Of a DNA stretch of 64,000 bases, positions 57,825 to 64,000 are shown piece by piece. Made by a program: the position numbers and the translations under genes. The stretch's first letter is position 1. The number at the start of each line of letters is the position of its first letter. The notes beneath the pieces are model-generated. The model was not told the origin of the DNA. It saw only the letters and a program-made list of their open reading frames with translations, and ran no database searches. The DNA comes from Duganella sp. (GTDB lineage: Bacteria > Pseudomonadota > Gammaproteobacteria > Burkholderiales > Burkholderiaceae_D), in NCBI GenBank assembly GCA_026225475.1, contig JAMFSU010000018.1, positions 1 to 64,000 on the forward strand, given 5' to 3'.

Positions 57825-59723
57825 ATGAATCACAATGACAAGGATGGCGGCCGCGAACCAAGCACACTGGTCGAGGTGAGCGGCTTGCGCGTGGTGGTCC
57901 GCAAGGACGACGACAGCGAGATCGTCATCGTCAAGGATGTCGACTTTTCGATTGCACGCGGCGAAGTGCTGGCCTTGATCGGCGAATCGGGCTCTGGCAA
58001 GACCACGATTGCATTGTCGCTGCTGGGTTATGCCCGCAGCGGCTGCCACATCGTCGGTGGCCGGATTCGTATCGGTCAGCGCGAGGTGTTGTCGCTGAAC
58101 CAGGCCGCCCTGGAAGGCATGCGCGGTTGCGAGGTTGCCTATATTGCACAAAGTGCCGCAGCGGCGTTCAATCCCTCGCGCACCTTGATGGATCAGGTGA
58201 TCGAAAGTGCGCTCAGTCACAAGACCATGTCGCGCGCTGCCGCTGAAGCCAAAGCGATCGGCCTGTTCCGGGCGCTGGCGTTACCTGATCCGGAGCATAT
58301 CGGCGCGCGCTATCCGCATCAGGTCTCCGGCGGCCAGTTGCAACGTGCCATGGCCGCGATGGCATTGATTACTGATCCAGAACTGGTGATTCTCGATGAG
58401 CCGACGACGGCCTTGGATGTCACCACGCAAATCGAAGTATTGCGGGCGTTCAAGAACGTCGTCAAGGAAATTGGCACCACTGCCGTGTATGTCTCGCACG
58501 ATCTGGCCGTGGTGGCGCAAATGGCGGACCGCATCGTGGTGTTGCGTGACGGCAGCGTACGCGAAGTGGGCGATACCGCGCAAATCCTGACAGCGCCGCA
58601 AAACGATTACACCCAAAGCCTGCTGGCGGCGATTGCACCAGCGGCACGGTTGCCGCTCAATGTTGCAGCACCGGACACGGCATCGCTGGCAGTGCAGAAA
58701 GAACCGTTGTTGCGCATCAAAGGTTTGATTGCCGGTTATGGCAGTCTCGACAGCCGGGGTTTGCCTGGTGTGCGCATTCTCGATGACATCAATCTTAAAA
58801 TCGAACGCGGTACCACTATCGGTATCATCGGTGAGTCCGGCTCGGGCAAGACCACGCTGGCGCGTGCGGTGGCCGGTATGGTCGGACTGGCGCGCGGTAG
58901 CATCACACTCGACGGCGAGGCCTTGTCACCAAGCTTGGCCGGACGCACGCGTGAACAGTTTCGGCGTATCCAGATCGTGTTCCAGAACGCCGACACGGCG
59001 CTCAATCCGGCGCATAGCATTGGCCGTATTCTGAGCCGGCCCTTGGCTTTCTATCATGGTCTGTCAGGCGAGGCGATGCGCCGCCGCACGGCAGAGCTGC
59101 TTGACTTGGTGCAGTTGCCTGCCAGCGTTGCCAATCGTGTGCCGAGTGAATTGTCAGGGGGCCAGAAGCAGCGCGCCAATCTGGCCCGTGCACTGGCGGC
59201 CAAGCCGGATCTGATCTTGTGTGACGAGGTGACCTCGGCACTCGATACCGTGGTGGCCGCTGCAATTTTGGAGTTGCTGGCTGAGTTGCGGCGCGAGTTG
59301 CAAGTCTCCTACATGTTCATCAGTCACGATATCAGTACGGTGCGCGCCATCTGCGACGACATTGTGGTGTTGTATGCCGGCCGGATGGTGGCCAATCGTC
59401 CGCGTGAAGCGATGATGGCGCCGCCGTATCATCCTTATTCCCATTTATTGCTGTCGTCGGTACCGGCGTTGCAGCAAGGCTGGCTGGAACAAGTTTGCGG
59501 CCGCACGCCAACGCAGTTGCCGCCGATTGGCGACGTGCTCGATTCACCTGACATGTGTGCTTTTTTACCCCGTTGCAGTGCGCGGGTTGACGGCGTTTGC
59601 AACACGGTGCCGCCGCGTCGTCGCAACATGGAGCATGGTGGCGAGATTCTTTGCCACCGCTCTGATGCCGATTTGCAGCGGATACAGTCACCGTTGCTGG
59701 CAGTCGAGGGAGTGACGATATGA
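57825..59723 (+). CDS. Dipeptide-type ABC transporter, fused double ATPase (system 2)
   Basis: A 632-residue protein with two ATPase units. Unit 1: GESGSGKTTIAL, QVSGGQLQRAMA, LVILDEPTTALDVTT. Unit 2: GESGSGKTTLARA, ELSGGQKQRANLARA, LILCDEVTSALDTVV. It carries a C-terminal extension of about 70 residues with the OppD-type Cys motif CAFLPRCSARVDGVC and a later Cys-His (ILCHRS), which the system 1 ATPase lacks. Its stop overlaps the next gene by four bases, tying transport to oxidation. Confidence 0.9.
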   Translation: MNHNDKDGGREPSTLVEVSGLRVVVRKDDDSEIVIVKDVDFSIARGEVLALIGESGSGKTTIALSLLGYARSGCHIVGGRIRIGQREVLSLNQAALEGMRGCEVAYIAQSAAAAFNPSRTLMDQVIESALSHKTMSRAAAEAKAIGLFRALALPDPEHIGARYPHQVSGGQLQRAMAAMALITDPELVILDEPTTALDVTTQIEVLRAFKNVVKEIGTTAVYVSHDLAVVAQMADRIVVLRDGSVREVGDTAQILTAPQNDYTQSLLAAIAPAARLPLNVAAPDTASLAVQKEPLLRIKGLIAGYGSLDSRGLPGVRILDDINLKIERGTTIGIIGESGSGKTTLARAVAGMVGLARGSITLDGEALSPSLAGRTREQFRRIQIVFQNADTALNPAHSIGRILSRPLAFYHGLSGEAMRRRTAELLDLVQLPASVANRVPSELSGGQKQRANLARALAAKPDLILCDEVTSALDTVVAAAILELLAELRRELQVSYMFISHDISTVRAICDDIVVLYAGRMVANRPREAMMAPPYHPYSHLLLSSVPALQQGWLEQVCGRTPTQLPPIGDVLDSPDMCAFLPRCSARVDGVCNTVPPRRRNMEHGGEILCHRSDADLQRIQSPLLAVEGVTI

Positions 59724-60040
59724 GTTCAAGTACGCGCGCGCGCTTTGTGCGGCTGGGCGAAAGCGACCGTGTCGCGGTCGGTTTTGTTGTCGATGGAGAA
59801 GCGGTATCGGCCTTGCAAGGCGATACCCTGCTGACGGCCATGCTGCAACACGGAGGCCATGTCAGGCAGTCTGAATTCGGTGGCGAGAAACGCGCCGGAT
59901 TTTGTCTCATGGGGGCTTGCCAGGATTGTTGGGTCTGGACCGCTGATGGCGCACGCCTGCGCGCCTGTTCGACCGAAGTGGCAGAGGGCATGGCAGTATC
60001 GACCAAGGCACCGGAGCTGACATGGCCCAACCTCGCGTAA
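59720..60040 (+). CDS. HcnA-like [2Fe-2S] subunit of an amino acid/opine oxidase
   Basis: A 106-residue ferredoxin-like protein. Cys residues in RAGFCLMGACQDCWVW and RLRACSTE supply a plant-type [2Fe-2S] cluster (C-x5-C-x2-C then C). HcnA-like small subunits occur in hydrogen cyanide synthase and in opine, proline and hydroxyproline oxidases, where they pass electrons. It overlaps the upstream ATPase by four bases and the next gene by 19, so the products are expected in fixed ratio. Confidence 0.85.
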   Translation: MSSSTRARFVRLGESDRVAVGFVVDGEAVSALQGDTLLTAMLQHGGHVRQSEFGGEKRAGFCLMGACQDCWVWTADGARLRACSTEVAEGMAVSTKAPELTWPNLA

Positions 60041-61407
60041 TCATCGTCGGTGCCGGCCCGGCTGGGGTGCGTTGCGCCGAAGCCTTTGTCGCAGCCGGTG
60101 TGCGACCAACAGTCATTGATGAAGGTCGGCGTGATGGCGGCCAGATTTATCGACGTCAACCCGTCAACTTCTCGCGCTCCTATACGACACTGTATGGCAC
60201 GGAAGCAGGGCGTGCGCAAGCCTTGCATGCCTGTTTCGACCAGTTGCGCGAGCAGATCGACTATCTGCCGCAAACGCTGGTCTGGAATATCAGCGAAGGC
60301 AATGTGCATCTGATGCATCAGGATGGCACGCCGCGTGCAGCCAGTTTGCCTTACGACATCTTGGTGTTGTGCACCGGTGCCACGGACCGCCTCATGCCCA
60401 TGCCTGGCTGGGAATATGCCGGCACCTATAGCTTGGGCGCGGCACAGATCGCGCTGAAATCACAGGCGGTGGCCGTCGGGCGCAATATCGTTTTTCTCGG
60501 CAGCGGCCCTTTGCTGTATCTGGTCGCCAGTCAATATATCAAGGCCGGTGCGCAGGTTGCGGCAGTGCTTGATACGTCGCCGCTGGTGCTGCAATGGCGC
60601 GCTTTGCCCAAACTATTGTCACGGCCCTGGCTGTTGTTCAAAGGCATGGCGCTACTCAAGGCGATTCGCCGCGCTGGTGTTCCAGTGCTGCGCGGGATCA
60701 CACCATTGCAAATTACCGGTGATCCGGACAACGGAGTGCAGGGGGTGCGCTATCGCAGCGCGCAGGGCGTTGAAAAAAGCCTCGATTGCGATACCGTCGC
60801 CATGGGATATCACTTGCGTGCCGAAACCCAGTTGGCCGACCTGGCGCGTTGCGAGTTCAGTTTCGATACGGCCTCGCAGCAGTGGTTGCCGCAAGTCGAT
60901 GCGCATGGTCGCAGTTCGGTGGCCGGTGTTTATCTGGCGGGCGACGGTGTGCGTATCCGCGGAGCCGATGCCGCCGAAAATGCGGGCCGTTTGGCTGCCT
61001 TGGCAGCCTTGGCCGACCATGGCAATGCAGTCGTGCCAGCGCAGGTCGCGCAATTGTGTCGGCAGCAGTTGCCAATGGAGCGCTTCCGACTCGGCTTGCT
61101 GCAAGCCTTTCCCTGGCCTGCGGCACAGGCAGCGAGTTTGCCAGATCATGCCGTGGTGTGCCGTTGTGAAGGGATTACGGCGGGCGAACTGCGCGCCGTC
61201 GTCAATCTCAAGGGTGCACGTGAAGCTAATCGCGCCAAGGCATTCAGCAGGGTTGGAATGGGGCGCTGTCAGGGGCGCTATTGCGGTCATGCCGGTGCCG
61301 AGGTGATTGCGGCGGCGGTCGTCTGTCCGGTGGTGGAAGTGGGACGTTTGCGCACCCAGGCACCGGTCAAGCCACTGGCATTCAAGATTGTCGAGGAGCC
61401 GCAATGA
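60022..61407 (+). CDS. HcnB-like FAD/NAD(P)-binding subunit
   Basis: A 461-residue flavoprotein. The N-terminal FAD motif is VIIVGAGPAGVRCAEAFVAAG, a second dinucleotide fold lies near 155 (GRNIVFLGSGPLLYLVA) and the FAD-contact GVYLAGDGVRIRGADAAEN is at about 310. The C-terminal domain has a BFD-like [2Fe-2S] motif (VVCRCEGITAGEL ... GRCQGRYCGHAGAE). This matches the alpha subunit of opine/amino acid dehydrogenases such as OoxA and HcnB. Confidence 0.87.
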   Translation: MAQPRVIIVGAGPAGVRCAEAFVAAGVRPTVIDEGRRDGGQIYRRQPVNFSRSYTTLYGTEAGRAQALHACFDQLREQIDYLPQTLVWNISEGNVHLMHQDGTPRAASLPYDILVLCTGATDRLMPMPGWEYAGTYSLGAAQIALKSQAVAVGRNIVFLGSGPLLYLVASQYIKAGAQVAAVLDTSPLVLQWRALPKLLSRPWLLFKGMALLKAIRRAGVPVLRGITPLQITGDPDNGVQGVRYRSAQGVEKSLDCDTVAMGYHLRAETQLADLARCEFSFDTASQQWLPQVDAHGRSSVAGVYLAGDGVRIRGADAAENAGRLAALAALADHGNAVVPAQVAQLCRQQLPMERFRLGLLQAFPWPAAQAASLPDHAVVCRCEGITAGELRAVVNLKGAREANRAKAFSRVGMGRCQGRYCGHAGAEVIAAAVVCPVVEVGRLRTQAPVKPLAFKIVEEPQ

Positions 61408-62561
61408 GTGCACAGCAATACCAGGCCGACGTGATTATTGTTGGCGGCGGCATCATGGGCAGCGCGGCGGCATTTTTTCTGCGCCAGCGCGGGCGTTCGG
61501 TGATGTTGCTGGAACGTGGCTTGCTCGGGCATCAAGCCAGCGGCGTCAACTTCGGCAATGTCCGTCGGCAGGGGCGCAATCTGTTGCAACTGCCGCTGGC
61601 TAATCGCGCGCTGGCGATCTGGCGCAAATTGCCGGAACTGATCGGCGAAGATGTGGAGTTTCTGCCCTCCGGTCATATGCGGATTTGCTACGGCACAGAG
61701 CGCTTGGCGATGTTCGAAGACTATGCAAACAAAGCGCGCGATTACGATCTGGCGCTGGAGTTGTTCAGTGGTGCCAAGCTGCGCGAGCGTTTCCCTTTTC
61801 TTGGCCCGCAGGTCGGTGGCGCTTCTTATTCTGCGCTCGACGGTCATGCCAATCCGCGCCTGGCTGCTCCGGCATTCGGCCGTGCCGCAGCGCGTGCCGG
61901 TGCGCAGATCTTTGAAAACACGGACGTCGCAGCGGTGGAAAAGGACGGCGTCGATTTTCGCGCTACCGCCACGGATGGCCGCGTGTTCCGTGCACCGGCG
62001 ATGCTGATTACGGCAGGTGCCTGGGCCAATACGCTCAGCACGCAGTTTGGTGAGCCGGTCCAATTGACTGCGCATGGTCCGCAAATGGGTGTCACTGAGC
62101 CGGTACCTTACGGGCTCAAGACCGTGGTAGGGGTATCTGCTGCAACCGATTTGGAAACGCTGTATTTTCGCCAGATCCCACGCGGCAATATCATCTTCGG
62201 CGGTGGTCAGCGCGGCCCGGCTTATCCCGATCTCAAACGCGCCTATGTCCGGCCGGAAAACACGCTCAATCAACTGCGGCAATTGCAACGGATCGCACCG
62301 GCCTTGCGCCAGTTGAACGTGATCCGCGTCTGGTCCGGTATCGAAAGCTATCTTCCGGATGATCTGCCCATCATGGGGCGCAGCGTGCGTGAACCGGGTT
62401 TGCATTATGCGTTCGGCTTTTGTGGTGCCGGTTTCCAACTTGGCCCTGGGGTCGGCGATGTCATGGCTGAATTGATTGCCACTGGCAGCACCTCCACACC
62501 GATCGCCCCTTTTTCCATTAGTCGATTTGTGCCGCAGCATGCCAGCGCGGTGACTGCCTGA
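61404..62561 (+). CDS. HcnC-like FAD catalytic subunit (DAO family)
   Basis: A 385-residue DAO-family flavoprotein with FAD motif VIIVGGGIMGSAAAFFLRQRG, the block GVNFGNVRRQGRN, and C-terminal WSGIESYLPDDLPIMG and YAFGFCGAGFQLGPGVG. In HcnABC/OoxAB-type enzymes this subunit oxidises the substrate C-N bond. It is coupled to the HcnB-like gene through an ATGA overlap. Substrate: glycine, an opine, or an N-alkyl amino acid are all possible. Confidence 0.86.
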   Translation: MSAQQYQADVIIVGGGIMGSAAAFFLRQRGRSVMLLERGLLGHQASGVNFGNVRRQGRNLLQLPLANRALAIWRKLPELIGEDVEFLPSGHMRICYGTERLAMFEDYANKARDYDLALELFSGAKLRERFPFLGPQVGGASYSALDGHANPRLAAPAFGRAAARAGAQIFENTDVAAVEKDGVDFRATATDGRVFRAPAMLITAGAWANTLSTQFGEPVQLTAHGPQMGVTEPVPYGLKTVVGVSAATDLETLYFRQIPRGNIIFGGGQRGPAYPDLKRAYVRPENTLNQLRQLQRIAPALRQLNVIRVWSGIESYLPDDLPIMGRSVREPGLHYAFGFCGAGFQLGPGVGDVMAELIATGSTSTPIAPFSISRFVPQHASAVTA

Positions 62562-62588
62562 CCAATTATTTTATTGCAGAGAATATTC

Positions 62589-63692
62589 ATGAGCCATATC
62601 GTCATCGTAGGTGCGGGCATCGTCGGATTATCTGTGGCCCGTGATGCGCTCAAGCGCGGACATCAGGTCACGATCCTGGAGCAGGGCAGTTCACCCAATC
62701 CACGCAGCGCCTCGTTCGATTCACATCGCATGATCCGCTATCACTATGGTGCTTTCGGCGGTTACACGCGCATGGTGACACCGGCCTTTGATGCCTGGGA
62801 GCGCGTATGGAGCGATCTCGGCACGGAACATTTCGAAAATACCGGCGCCGTGGCGATCAGTCTGCAAGCCAATGACTATGGCGAAAAAACCCTCAAGGCT
62901 TTTCAGGAAGTCGGTCAGGAACACGAGGTCCATGATCGTGCCGCCATGGAAACGCTCTGTCCGCATTTGACCCTGCCTGCTGGCGCCTGGGGTGTCACGG
63001 GTGGCCGCGGCGGTCCATTGTTTGCCGGCCAAATTGTCACCGAACTGACGCAATGGGTACTTGATCGCGGCGCAGTCATACGGGCCCATTGCCAGGTCAA
63101 TGCTGTCGACCTGGAACGCGGGGTGGCGCGCCTGGCCGATGGTAGCGAAGTGACTGGCGACTTGCTGCTGGTGGCCGCCGGCGCCTGGATTTCGCGCTTG
63201 CTGCCGGAGCGTTTCGGCAATAGTCCAACGTTTCGCCAGGGGCTATGCTATGTCGATCCACCGGCCAACTATGTGGAGAGCTGGCGTCAGGCTCCGGCCA
63301 TTGTGGCCATTGGCGACCACGGCGGCTACACCTTGCCGGATCGTCGCGGCGCCGGTCTCAAATTCGGTCATGGCGGTCATCGCAAGCTGGCCAAGCCGGA
63401 GGAATTGGGTTTTGGTTCGGACCTGGCAGCGGAGAGTGCCGTCATCTTGGGCGCGTTCAAGCCGTTCCTGAAAGAGCCGCAGGGCTACAAGCCGACGCGC
63501 ATTCAGGTCGGTTTTTATGAAATGGATAGCTCACGGCGCTTCAATGTCGAGATGCATACACGTGGTGTTGTGGTGACCAATTGTGATGGCCAGATGTTCA
63601 AATTTGGTCCCTTGCTTGGTGAACGCATTATGGGGATGTTTGAAGGCGGGCAAACTGCGGCAGCGCTGGGCAGGTGGGCTGCGGGGTATTGA
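62589..63692 (+). CDS. FAD-dependent oxidase, sarcosine/N-methyltryptophan oxidase-like
   Basis: A 367-residue DAO-family protein: FAD motif IVIVGAGIVGLSVARDALKRG, then SASFDSHRMIRYHYG, the motif seen in monomeric sarcosine and N-methyltryptophan oxidases that holds the flavin-adjacent Arg/His. The C-terminal region GVVVTNCDGQMFKFGPLLGE is also of this type, with a Cys where the covalent flavin link sits in MSOX/MTOX. It would demethylate or oxidise a secondary amine. ATG 62589 starts MSHIVIVG; it follows the HcnC-like gene by 27 bases. Confidence 0.82.
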   Translation: MSHIVIVGAGIVGLSVARDALKRGHQVTILEQGSSPNPRSASFDSHRMIRYHYGAFGGYTRMVTPAFDAWERVWSDLGTEHFENTGAVAISLQANDYGEKTLKAFQEVGQEHEVHDRAAMETLCPHLTLPAGAWGVTGGRGGPLFAGQIVTELTQWVLDRGAVIRAHCQVNAVDLERGVARLADGSEVTGDLLLVAAGAWISRLLPERFGNSPTFRQGLCYVDPPANYVESWRQAPAIVAIGDHGGYTLPDRRGAGLKFGHGGHRKLAKPEELGFGSDLAAESAVILGAFKPFLKEPQGYKPTRIQVGFYEMDSSRRFNVEMHTRGVVVTNCDGQMFKFGPLLGERIMGMFEGGQTAAALGRWAAGY

Positions 63693-63795
63693 TGGGGGTA
63701 TCAGATAGCGCTGTTCTAACCGAACAACATGACGAGCTAAGCGCCACATTTACTTTTACCTATATTTGTTGCTGAAAAGAAATTCAGTCCAAGTC

Positions 63796-63826
63796 TTGAC
63801 TTAGTCATTTCTAAGATATATCTTAG
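63796..63826 (+). promoter_or_regulatory. Promoter with a perfect 16-bp palindromic operator
   Basis: A -35-like TTGACT (63796-63801) is followed by CTAAGATATATCTTAG (63811-63826), a perfect palindrome that covers the -10 position (TATATC or TATCTT). It lies 28 bases before the PadR-like gene and fits autoregulation by that protein. Confidence 0.7.
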
Positions 63827-63854
63827 TAAGTGTCTTAACCAAGAAAGGACAAGT

Positions 63855-64000
63855 ATGTTTAAACGTTTTATTGGCGGCCACCATGGCGCCCCCCATCATC
63901 GTATGGACCGTCCGCATCACGGCGGCGGCTTGTTTGAAGAGCGTGGCCGTGGTGGCCGCGAAGGTGGACGTGGTCCGCGTATGTTCGAGCAGGGCAGTCT
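63855..64000 (+). CDS. PadR-family regulator with His/Gly-rich N-terminus, 5' part
   Basis: The first ~48 residues are visible, cut by the window end. They are rich in His, Gly and Arg (HHGAPHHRMDRPHHGGG) and lead into RMFEQGSL, the beginning of the winged-helix of PadR proteins of the YqjI type. YqjI is a metal-responsive repressor whose His-rich end binds iron or nickel. Metal control here is therefore suggested, not shown. ATG 63855 follows AGAAAGGAC. Confidence 0.75.
   Translation, partial: MFKRFIGGHHGAPHHRMDRPHHGGGLFEERGRGGREGGRGPRMFEQGS

Noticed and set aside
59720..62561. True hydrogen cyanide synthase hcnABC
   Set aside because: Subunit types match, but linkage to an ABC importer and amine-catabolic genes, and differences in the HcnA Cys motif (HcnA has an extra adjacent Cys), favour an opine or amino acid oxidase. 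Sequence alone cannot exclude cyanogenesis.
1..64000. CRISPR arrays, insertion sequences, prophage genes, rRNA operons
   Set aside because: No regularly spaced direct repeats, transposases, phage structural genes or rRNA sequence were seen anywhere in the window.

Overview
The window looks like a chromosomal segment of a betaproteobacterium, most likely Burkholderiales and probably Oxalobacteraceae (a Herminiimonas/Collimonas/Undibacterium-type genome). This rests on gene content (complete ybgC-tolQRAB-pal-cpoB, glyA-nrdR, zapA followed by a 6S RNA, sigma-54/NasT-controlled nitrate uptake genes) and on base composition. It is an inference, not a phylogeny.

Left part (1-10.4 kb): the last codons of a livF-type gene are followed by a dense set of small stress or envelope genes. 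These are a PA2169-type helical protein, three CsbD-like proteins, a DUF883/ElaB protein, a ferritin-like protein, a BON lipoprotein, a glycine-zipper lipoprotein, a DUF3309 peptide and two 25-residue membrane peptides. A NarL-type regulator, a stand-alone receiver and a membrane PAS histidine kinase sit among them. A promoter-like element (TTGTCCTAC, 17 nt, TCYTAT) recurs upstream of two csbD genes and one 25-aa peptide gene. A weaker copy precedes the other peptide gene.

Nitrate region (10.4-15.7 kb): nasT (ANTAR antiterminator), then a sigma-54 promoter and a leader ending in an intrinsic terminator just before nrtA-nrtB-nrtC. A small soluble protein with a nitrate-sensor-like motif and a chemotaxis-signalling-like segment follows. 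No NasS is visible.

Housekeeping region (15.7-30 kb): DUF423 protein, a Fur-box-preceded hemS, a compositionally distinct TPR/O-GlcNAc-transferase-like gene, tRNA-Lys, the tol-pal operon with ybgC and ydfG, glyA behind a ZTP riboswitch, nrdR, 6S RNA with its own promoter and terminator, zapA and a zapB-like gene. At 30-34.4 kb lie an RcsB-like regulator, a MalT-type regulator with a TTG start just after a poly-G run, and a small lipoprotein.

Right part (34.4-63.7 kb): a two-armed catabolic island for a nitrogenous compound. The minus arm holds an Lrp-type regulator, class III aminotransferase, tandem-GNAT acetyltransferase, succinate-semialdehyde dehydrogenase, tartrate/D-malate dehydrogenase, dipeptide-type ABC transporter, FAD amine oxidase, cupin, HAD hydrolase, aspartoacylase-type deacylase, 2-hydroxyacid dehydrogenase and a second GNAT. 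The plus arm holds an aldehyde dehydrogenase, HAD hydrolase, a second closely related ABC transporter, an HcnA/HcnB/HcnC-like three-part oxidase and another FAD oxidase. The content suggests uptake and oxidation of amines, opines or N-substituted amino acids, possibly through N-acetylated intermediates and ending in succinate. The window closes in a His/Gly-rich PadR-like regulator behind a perfect palindrome.
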